Position numbers and translations under genes: made by a program
Shown: piece by piece, positions 1 to 5,531 of the stretch
How positions within the stretch are numbered: position 1 is the first letter of the stretch
Layout of the letters: every line of letters begins with the position of its first letter
Assembly: GCA_964195945.1 (NCBI GenBank)
Contig: CAXMRC010000165.1
Span: 1-8,629, forward strand
Source of the DNA: JAAETI01 sp964195945
Lineage (GTDB): Bacteria > Actinomycetota > Acidimicrobiia > Spongiisociales > UBA5794
Reading direction: 5' to 3'
DNA length: 8,629 nucleotides
Notes under the pieces: generated by a model
Told to the model about the DNA's origin: nothing
Seen by the model: the letters and a program-made list of their open reading frames with translations, nothing else
Database searches by the model: none

Positions 1-2496
1 CTCGAACTCCTCCCTAAATCGCACCGTGAAGTGGGTCGCAAAGTCGATCCCAACTCCGATGGCTATCGCCGCAATTGTTGCGGTGATCGGGTTGATCGCA
101 AGATCGACAATGAACATGAATCCGTAGACCCAGGCAACCACCAGCAGAATCGGCACGATCGATGCGATGGCATAGCGGAACGATCGCATCACTGCTGCCG
201 CAATCAGGATTGCAAGCACAATGGCGATGGGCAGTGACAACAACATTGAGTCGATGAACGACTGCAGGCTGGCCTGGTTTGTAATCGGATCGCCCGAAAT
301 GCCGACCGTGCTTGCGGCGGCTCCAAGCTGGGTCTCCAGGCCATCCGCCGCAGCCTGCAACTCAGTTCGAGCTGCGCTCACTACCACGTCGTCGGTGAAC
401 GACGAGATGGCGATCTCGAGGCGTGTGGCCTGAGAGCTCCCATCGACATACAGGTATCGCTGCACAACGTCGGATCGGAGAATCATGACACCCTCGCTGT
501 TGAGAATCCCGTCGGTCACCGCAAAGTTGTAGATGGCGGCGACCTGATCGGGGCTGTCGGGCAACCCATCGGCATTGCCGTCGGTGATCGTCGTCCCACT
601 TGCCGAGATCGCGTCAAGGGCGGGCGGTGATGCCATGGCTGCCCTCACGATGGTTGCGGCGGTTGGGCTGGTTTCGCTTGCCGGCCGGTCAAATGAGGCC
701 ATGGTCGCCTCGATAGCAAGCAAGGTGTCGGGTGACGTCAAGTCGCCTTCGACATAGACGTACCCGGTACCTCCACCCTGTGATGGATAGTGCTCACTGA
801 GTTTGTCAAGGGAGACCACCGAGTCGCTGCCCTCGGGGAGGAAGTCGGTGAATTGGAAGCGGCGCTCAACCTGGGTGAACAGGATCGCACCGATGACCGC
901 GATGACGGCCACGATGGGCAGCGTTACCACTCTCCATCGAGCCATGAAGTGGACAACGCTCCCTGCGGCGGCAAAGCCGTGGCCGGCGCCGCGAACATCA
1001 TCAACGAGAAGTCGTTCCTCGGCAACCGCCTTGGTGTTGCGGCGCTTGGTCCACCAGTAGGGCATAGCCAAGAACAATCCTATGAAGAACACAAAGATCG
1101 CCGCACCGATTGAAGGCATCACGACGGTCATCGAGACCATGATTCCGCCGAACAGGGCAGTGACCACAAAAAGCGCCTTGTAGCCGAGCATGAGACCGAG
1201 GTCGGCAGGACGGCCCTTGAGCTTGGCCTCAATGCCGAGTAGCACCCGTGGCGATAGCAGGCCAAGGAATACGTATGCCAGCAGCAGCGCGATCGCGGCG
1301 CCGATACCGAATTCGGTGATTGCTTCGACGCCGGAGACAGCATTCGACAGGAACGCAGCAGACGAAGTCACCGCCGCCAGGAGTAGCGCCTTGAATACGC
1401 CGGTCATCCCCAGCGGATAAGCCCGTTCTCGGCTGTGACCTTCCACTTGGGCTTCTCTGGCTCGCCCGGCGCCGTGGATAAAGAAGTCAACACCAAACGA
1501 GATCATCGCTATCGGAACGATCAACTGCAGGAAGGGAGACACATCCAGTTGGACGATGGCGACGACACCGTTGTAGGTCATCATCGTTACACCCAAACCG
1601 GCAGCAACAATAGCCCCAGCCCAGTACGACCGCATCAGACCCCCGACAAGCATCACAATCAGTGCCACCGCAAGAAAGATGTACGGTCCGCCGGCGAGGA
1701 ATGAGTCTTCGAATTCGGTCTCGATGCTGATCGCAACACCCCAGACATTGAGGTCGGCGTTTTCAGCGAAGGGCACATCGCCGTCACGGAGCACGGACTG
1801 AACCTCAATCAGCCATGCCTCGGTGTCGGTGATCTCCAGAGCCTCGGTGTCGGCGACAAACGTGTTGGGGTCGTAACGAAGCGAAGCGTTAAAAGCAGGT
1901 GCTTCCCACACTTCCACAACGCCGGTGGCGTCAGGTACGACCACCTGATTGGCGGCGCTGGACAGAGTGAAGCGGAGGGGAGCAGTTGGAGCATCGACCG
2001 CCAGCAGCGTCGAGAGAACCGCCTTCACCTCGTCGTCTGTTGCGCCCTCCAGACCACCAGGCAGCGCAGAATCGACGGCATCGGCGATCGAGAAGATCCC
2101 ATCGAACTCGATGCCAAGATCGATGTCGACACCGGTCTGCAGCCTGGAGTTGAGTGGAAGATCCACGACCTCTGTCGTCGCGGCCCGGAGCTTGTCGGAG
2201 CGCTGTTTGAAATCCAGAAGATGGTCTCGGGTGAGAACATCTGCGCCATCGGGATTCTCAACAATAAAGAGCGCACTCTCAACGCCGGATTCCGGTTCGA
2301 ACACATCTTGGACCCGGTCGCGGATGTCGAAAATCTCCCCGGTCGGATCGAAGTTGACTTGTTCATCGTTTGCGATCGACGGTGCGGCGACAGCAAGCGC
2401 CACCGCAAGCACAACGACAATCGACGCGATAATCCCGATTCTGCGATTGACGAATTCAAAGAATGCGTAGCCGCGTTGGTCGTCGTGCTCTGCCAT
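1..2496 (-). CDS. RND/MMPL-superfamily transporter, 3' end missing
   Basis: The reading frame is open from an ATG at 2496 down to base 1 (832 codons, no stop), so the C-terminus lies outside the window. The architecture is the two-fold repeat of RND/MMPL proteins. There is one membrane segment (about residues 20-38), a large outer domain (about 40-264) and a membrane bundle starting near 268. A second repeat follows, with a membrane segment at about 523-541, an outer domain to about 750 and further segments from 752. Each half has the family's conserved aspartate motif in its fourth helix: GVDFF with D337, and GVGIDFATH with D818. Such Asp residues carry the proton relay in RND pumps. The start is supported by AGGAG six bases upstream (2503-2507). 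Family knowledge suggests proton-driven export of a lipid or other hydrophobic compound; the substrate cannot be read here. The second outer domain holds a DGNADGLPD motif at 639-647 that resembles a calcium loop. The gene is divergent from the HTH gene. The family call is firm; the subfamily (HAE3-like or MmpL-like) is open. Confidence 0.9.
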   Translation of the reverse strand, partial: MAEHDDQRGYAFFEFVNRRIGIIASIVVVLAVALAVAAPSIANDEQVNFDPTGEIFDIRDRVQDVFEPESGVESALFIVENPDGADVLTRDHLLDFKQRSDKLRAATTEVVDLPLNSRLQTGVDIDLGIEFDGIFSIADAVDSALPGGLEGATDDEVKAVLSTLLAVDAPTAPLRFTLSSAANQVVVPDATGVVEVWEAPAFNASLRYDPNTFVADTEALEITDTEAWLIEVQSVLRDGDVPFAENADLNVWGVAISIETEFEDSFLAGGPYIFLAVALIVMLVGGLMRSYWAGAIVAAGLGVTMMTYNGVVAIVQLDVSPFLQLIVPIAMISFGVDFFIHGAGRAREAQVEGHSRERAYPLGMTGVFKALLLAAVTSSAAFLSNAVSGVEAITEFGIGAAIALLLAYVFLGLLSPRVLLGIEAKLKGRPADLGLMLGYKALFVVTALFGGIMVSMTVVMPSIGAAIFVFFIGLFLAMPYWWTKRRNTKAVAEERLLVDDVRGAGHGFAAAGSVVHFMARWRVVTLPIVAVIAVIGAILFTQVERRFQFTDFLPEGSDSVVSLDKLSEHYPSQGGGTGYVYVEGDLTSPDTLLAIEATMASFDRPASETSPTAATIVRAAMASPPALDAISASGTTITDGNADGLPDSPDQVAAIYNFAVTDGILNSEGVMILRSDVVQRYLYVDGSSQATRLEIAISSFTDDVVVSAARTELQAAADGLETQLGAAASTVGISGDPITNQASLQSFIDSMLLSLPIAIVLAILIAAAVMRSFRYAIASIVPILLVVAWVYGFMFIVDLAINPITATIAAIAIGVGIDFATHFTVRFREEFE

Positions 2497-2502
2497 GGCG
2501 CT

Positions 2503-2507
2503 CTCCT
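2503..2507 (-). promoter_or_regulatory. Shine-Dalgarno site of the RND transporter
   Basis: On the minus strand AGGAG lies six bases before the ATG at 2496. It decides this start over the other nearby ATG (2512-2510), which is out of frame with the transporter. Confidence 0.7.
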
Positions 2508-2609
2508 CGCATGAGTGCTCAACTCGGTCCAGGACGGACTTGCCTGCAGGTTAGAGACAGTATCGGGCAGACGTCGAGGCAGGGTATTCACGATGTGGAA
2601 GATATCGGC

Positions 2610-2637
2610 TTGACAACCGCGAATCCCTGTGTTGAAC
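2610..2637 (+). promoter_or_regulatory. possible promoter of the HTH gene
   Basis: A perfect TTGACA (2610-2615) is followed after 16 bases by TTGAAC (2632-2637), which matches the -10 consensus at only three of six positions. If real, transcription would begin near 2644, leaving a leader of about 20 bases before the ATG at 2665. It would also place the alternative GTG at 2629 upstream of the transcript. The -10 match is weak, so this is tentative. The rest of the 168-base divergent region (2497-2664) shows only two short palindromes, CCTGCAGG (2543-2550) and GCTGCAGC (2652-2659). I see no convincing minus-strand promoter there. Confidence 0.3.
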
Positions 2638-2664
2638 CGGGCATGGGATAAGCTGCAGCATCTC

Positions 2665-3477
2665 ATGAGCGACCCAAACACCCTCGGCGGCATCGTACGG
2701 CGCCGCCGTCTCGAATCCGGATACTCTCTCGGTCAGCTGGCCTCCAAGGTTGGCAAGACCGCGGCAGAGGTGCGGGCCTGGGAGCGTGACGCTGAGCTAC
2801 CCGAGCATGGCATCATTGAACGCCTCGTCGAAACGCTCGAACTCGACCTTGACGACATCACCAAACGGTTGGAAGAAGGCAAGAAGGCCTTCGAAGCCGA
2901 GCAGAAGGCTGCGGCTGTCGCTGCTGCCGAAGAGAAGACCGAACTGGAACCAGACGCTCCCGTTGAGTTCCCGGACGAGCAGCAGGACGAACCCGTCGCC
3001 GGAGACGAAGACCTCCCCGGCTTTGCAGTCGATGATCCGTTTACGCCGCCCAACGACACCGACGAACTCGAGCCAGTCGTCGCCGACGACGGCGATGCTG
3101 AGTTCGACCTGCTCGACGCCCCGACCGAGGCCGTCCCGGTTCCGATCATTACGGAAACAGCTACTGCCGCAAGGGCCAGCCGTGCGGCAGCTATCTTGGA
3201 AGAACCTCGACCGCTACCGGTAGTGGAACCCGCCCCCGATGCCGACCCCGGGTTGCTTCGCTACCTCGAGCCGCTTCGGCTTCTATTCGATCCGCAAAGC
3301 CGCTACCTGTACTGGATCCGTGCCGGGTTGACCATCGTTGTCATGTTGATATTTGCCATCATCCTGTTCGACCAACTCGGCAAGCTGTTGGATGCCGTCG
3401 GCGAGCTTCTCGACACGATCGAACCGACGGCCACGGACCCGGATGATCTCAATGCGCTCGGGTTCTTGCTCAGCTAA
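2665..3477 (+). CDS. membrane-anchored XRE-family helix-turn-helix protein
   Basis: This is a 270-residue protein of unknown specific function. Residues 7-65 form an XRE/Cro-type helix-turn-helix: an arginine-rich first helix (RRRRLESG), then SLGQLASKVG and TAAEVRAWERD, which fit the two DNA-contacting helices. A helical charged stretch (about 66-90) leads into a long linker rich in Asp, Glu, Pro and Ala (about 95-205), probably disordered. One hydrophobic segment follows at about 219-235, preceded by R213 and R219, then an amphipathic tail with Leu, Asp and Glu to residue 270. The positive residues before the membrane segment predict the HTH inside and a short tail outside. The order HTH-linker-membrane recalls RodZ, but the outer domain is only about 35 residues and I see no RodZ-specific sequence. 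I chose the ATG at 2665; an in-frame GTG at 2629 would add 12 residues and has no ribosome site. The gene is divergent from the RND transporter and convergent with the TauE-like gene. It could be a membrane-tethered regulator or a cytoskeletal/envelope adaptor. Confidence 0.8.
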   Translation: MSDPNTLGGIVRRRRLESGYSLGQLASKVGKTAAEVRAWERDAELPEHGIIERLVETLELDLDDITKRLEEGKKAFEAEQKAAAVAAAEEKTELEPDAPVEFPDEQQDEPVAGDEDLPGFAVDDPFTPPNDTDELEPVVADDGDAEFDLLDAPTEAVPVPIITETATAARASRAAAILEEPRPLPVVEPAPDADPGLLRYLEPLRLLFDPQSRYLYWIRAGLTIVVMLIFAIILFDQLGKLLDAVGELLDTIEPTATDPDDLNALGFLLS

Positions 3478-3484
3478 GACCCGA
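3458..3484. terminator. imperfect hairpin across a convergent gene junction
   Basis: TCGGGT (3458-3463) pairs with ACCCGA (3479-3484). Beyond a one-base bulge, CTT (3465-3467) pairs with AAG (3476-3478), giving a nine-pair stem around an eight-base loop. It covers the stop codon of the HTH gene and ends just before the stop of the TauE-like gene, so it could act for both strands. Neither strand has a T-run after it, so it is not a classic intrinsic terminator. Confidence 0.3.
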
Positions 3485-4210
3485 TCATTGGCCGAATGCG
3501 CGGATCAAGAGACCGACCGCGGCGAGGGTGGAGATCGTCAGGATCGCCGGTCGTAGCGCAATTCGGTCCAAACGGTGTCGCAGTCGCGAGCTCGTGACAT
3601 AACCCGCCAAAAGCCCCGGCAGCAGAAGCACGGCCAGGAGAACGTCGTCGCCCGTGATCCGTCCCGTGAGGGTCCTTAAGAGAACGGTTACGACGAGGCC
3701 CACAGAAAAGAAGAGCGCAAGGCTGGAGCGCACAGTTGGTCCCTTGGCATCCTTGAAGAGCAGCGCAGCAGGGGGGCCACCCATGGAGGCCACCATGCCC
3801 ATGATCCCGCCGATGATTCCTGTGGTGAAGTCGGTACCGGGATTTCTGGGCACAGTCATGCCTGCGCCAAGGATGGCAACGGCTATCAGCACGGAAGCAG
3901 CGATGCCGATGTCGAGGCTCCGTTGTGTTGCGATACCCAGCAGAGCGAGACCGATCGCCGCGCCAGGGATCCGACCCGCCAGCATCCACATGACGCCGGG
4001 GGCATCGATATGGGAGCGTTCTCGCCACGTCATTGAGAACGCAAGCGGAACAGCCAGGAGAAGCTGAGGGACCGGGGCAAGAACAGGGTTCAGTAGGGAT
4101 AGGAGTGGTACTGAAACGACGGCGAACCCGATGCCGATGCTGCCCTGGACGATCGCACCGAGCGCGGTCACGACAAGGGCGACGGCGAGTTCGACTGGAG
4201 AGATGGGCAT
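3485..4210 (-). CDS. TauE/SafE-family sulfite/organoanion exporter-like membrane protein
   Basis: A 241-residue, very hydrophobic protein with about seven or eight membrane segments, close to the usual length for the TauE/SafE family (about 250). Both family signature regions are visible, one per repeat half. The first is near the N-terminus, VQGSIGIGFAVVSVPLL (residues 21-37). The second is in the middle, a glycine-rich GGIMGMVASMGGPPAALLF (134-152) with the typical GGPP. Members export sulfite, sulfoacetate or related anions, or have unknown substrates; the substrate cannot be assigned. The ATG at 4210 gives a protein that begins directly with the first membrane segment. An upstream in-frame start at 4312 would add 34 polar residues without membrane or signal character, so I rejected it. 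The ribosome site is weak. The gene is divergent from the oxidase operon and convergent with the HTH gene. The link to respiration is positional only. Confidence 0.85.
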   Translation of the reverse strand: MPISPVELAVALVVTALGAIVQGSIGIGFAVVSVPLLSLLNPVLAPVPQLLLAVPLAFSMTWRERSHIDAPGVMWMLAGRIPGAAIGLALLGIATQRSLDIGIAASVLIAVAILGAGMTVPRNPGTDFTTGIIGGIMGMVASMGGPPAALLFKDAKGPTVRSSLALFFSVGLVVTVLLRTLTGRITGDDVLLAVLLLPGLLAGYVTSSRLRHRLDRIALRPAILTISTLAAVGLLIRAFGQ

Positions 4211-4269
4211 CCGGGGTCCACAAGTGGAAGATTTGGAGTATGCCACGTCCGAAACCACACCACATCGCG

Positions 4270-4291
4270 GAGCAATAGCACGACATTGCTC
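4270..4291. repeat. inverted repeat, possible operator between divergent genes
   Basis: GAGCAAT (4270-4276) and ATTGCTC (4285-4291) are perfect inverted copies separated by eight bases. The element lies between the TauE-like gene and the oxidase operon, just upstream of the plausible oxidase promoter, which fits a dimeric regulator's site. It could also be chance or a short hairpin. Confidence 0.4.
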
Positions 4292-4298
4292 AAATACC

Positions 4299-4312
4299 TT
4301 GCGATCACGCAA
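4299..4312. repeat. short inverted repeat overlapping the putative oxidase promoter
   Basis: TTGCG (4299-4303) and CGCAA (4308-4312) flank ATCA. The element covers the putative -35 box of the oxidase operon. Its core TGCGATCAC (4300-4308) recurs inverted as GTGATCGCA at 4353-4361, next to the ctaC start. A further CGTGAT (4317-4322) mirrors ATCACG at 4304-4309. Confidence 0.35.
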
Positions 4313-4328
4313 AGACCGTGATTACGAT
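4299..4328 (+). promoter_or_regulatory. possible promoter of the cytochrome oxidase operon
   Basis: TTGCGA (4299-4304) and TACGAT (4323-4328) each match four of six consensus bases of the -35 and -10 boxes, with an 18-base spacer. A start near 4335 would give a leader of about 30 bases before ctaC. This is the best candidate in the 156-base region 4211-4366, but it is a weak match; I see no convincing promoter for the divergent TauE-like gene. Confidence 0.3.
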
Positions 4329-4366
4329 GCCGCTCGCTAGATGACCTCCATTGTGATCGCAGGAAC

Positions 4367-5530
4367 GTGGACCCAATCCAAGACAAGAAACGCCATAGTG
4401 CGCGCCATTCCGGCCACCGCTCCGTCGGTCTCGTTGTGCTGCTCGGTGTGGTCCTCTCCGCATGTTCGGGGTCGGGGCCGCAGACCGCGCTCGATCCAGA
4501 AGGTCCGATCGGTCGAACCATCGACGATTTGTGGGAACTGGTCTTCATCATGGCGACGGTCGTTTTCGTCATCGTGCAGAGCGCCATCATCTACGTGATC
4601 GTTCGTTATCGCTCCCGCAAGGGTGACGACCGCGAACCGGTACAGGTCCACGGCAACACCAAGCTCGAGATCATATGGACCATCATCCCGGTGATCATCC
4701 TCGCCAGCATCTCGTACCCGATTGTCACGGGCATCTTCGACGTGCGGGCGATTGCAGAAGGCCCCGACGTGCTCCAGGTTCAGGTCACGGGTCACCAGTG
4801 GTGGTGGGAGTTCGAGTACGTTGACCTGACGGACGAAACGGGGCGGACCCTCGTTACCGCTAACGAACTCGTGATCCCCGAAGACACCAAAGTGAATCTG
4901 ACGATGACATCTGCCGATGTCATCCACAGCTTCTGGGTGCCGATCCTGGCTGGGAAGCGTGACGTCGTTCCGAACCGGATCACCAACCTGACCCTGATCG
5001 CTGATAATCCGACCGCTCCCGACGCCCCCCACCCCGGGCAGTGTGCGGAGTTTTGCGGGCTGGCCCACGCCGACATGCGGGTGAAGGTCCACGTCCGAAC
5101 CCAGGTAGATTTCGATTCCTGGGTAGAAGCACAATTGGTGCCCGCCGAGATCCCAACTGCCGGCGCAGAAGCGGCTGGCTATGAAACGCTCAACATCACG
5201 TGTGTCGCCTGTCACAACGCCACGGTTGCCGGTGCGGATGGTGCCGCTGATATCGGGCCGGTGCGGAGCCTTGAAGTTGACGGTGTGACGTTTATTTCGT
5301 CGCTCGCCCCCAACCTCACCCACTTCGGTGACAGGATTACATTTGGTGCAGGAACGTTCGAAAACACCACGGAGCACCTCGCCGAGTGGCTGGCCGATCC
5401 GTCATCGATCAAGCCGATGCGTCCTGAACTCAACAACGTCGCAGAAGGCCGCATCCTCGGCATGCCGAATTTCAATCTGTCAACCGACGAGATCAACAAC
5501 TTGATCGCGCTCTTGCAAGGATGGGAGTGA
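4367..5530 (+). CDS. ctaC: cytochrome c oxidase subunit II with fused cytochrome c domain (caa3 type)
   Basis: This 387-residue subunit receives electrons and passes them to subunit I. A basic N-terminus and hydrophobic stretch end in the lipobox LSAC (30-33), so C33 is probably lipid-modified after cleavage. Two membrane helices follow (about 55-77 and 95-120), then the outer-face CuA domain with the aromatic HQWWWEFEY (143-151). The CuA ligands are all present: H187 in DVIHSFWVP, then C226, E228, C230, H234 and M237. From about 265 a cytochrome c domain is fused, with the heme site CVACH (279-283) and the likely axial Met M366 in GMPNF. A CuA domain plus one heme c defines caa3-type subunit II. 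The start is a GTG with AGGA only two bases before it (4361-4364), a tight spacing. No upstream in-frame start exists and the signal peptide needs this start. It is the first gene of the operon and its stop is one base from ctaD. Confidence 0.96.
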   Translation: MDPIQDKKRHSARHSGHRSVGLVVLLGVVLSACSGSGPQTALDPEGPIGRTIDDLWELVFIMATVVFVIVQSAIIYVIVRYRSRKGDDREPVQVHGNTKLEIIWTIIPVIILASISYPIVTGIFDVRAIAEGPDVLQVQVTGHQWWWEFEYVDLTDETGRTLVTANELVIPEDTKVNLTMTSADVIHSFWVPILAGKRDVVPNRITNLTLIADNPTAPDAPHPGQCAEFCGLAHADMRVKVHVRTQVDFDSWVEAQLVPAEIPTAGAEAAGYETLNITCVACHNATVAGADGAADIGPVRSLEVDGVTFISSLAPNLTHFGDRITFGAGTFENTTEHLAEWLADPSSIKPMRPELNNVAEGRILGMPNFNLSTDEINNLIALLQGWE

Positions 5531-5531
5531 C

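Noticed and set aside
1949..2470. Plus-strand open frame of 173 codons opposite the RND transporter
   Set aside because: Ser/Thr/Arg-rich translation with no domain, antisense to a well-supported gene.
2629..2664. GTG at 2629 as the start of the HTH protein
   Set aside because: It lies inside the possible promoter, has no ribosome site, and the 12 added residues precede a normal HTH start; the ATG at 2665 is preferred.
2025..2693. Open frame of 222 codons on the minus strand in another frame of the RND transporter
   Set aside because: The transporter frame has a ribosome site, family motifs and membrane pattern over the same bases; this frame has Ser/Arg-rich sequence without a domain.
4211..4312. 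Longer N-terminus for the TauE-like protein, starting at 4312
   Set aside because: The 34 extra residues are polar and unlike the family; the ATG at 4210 begins just before the first membrane helix. The longer form would also cover the inverted repeat at 4270-4291.
4304..4322. Binding site for a CRP/FNR-type regulator at ATCACG-N7-CGTGAT
   Set aside because: CRP/FNR half-sites point inward as TGTGA-N6-TCACA; here the half-sites are in the opposite order, so the match to that consensus fails.
4337..5377. Open frame of 346 codons on the minus strand opposite ctaC
   Set aside because: It lies wholly antisense to a clear ctaC, and its translation is polar, rich in Asp, His and Arg, with no recognisable domain. 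It is a by-product of codon bias in the real gene.
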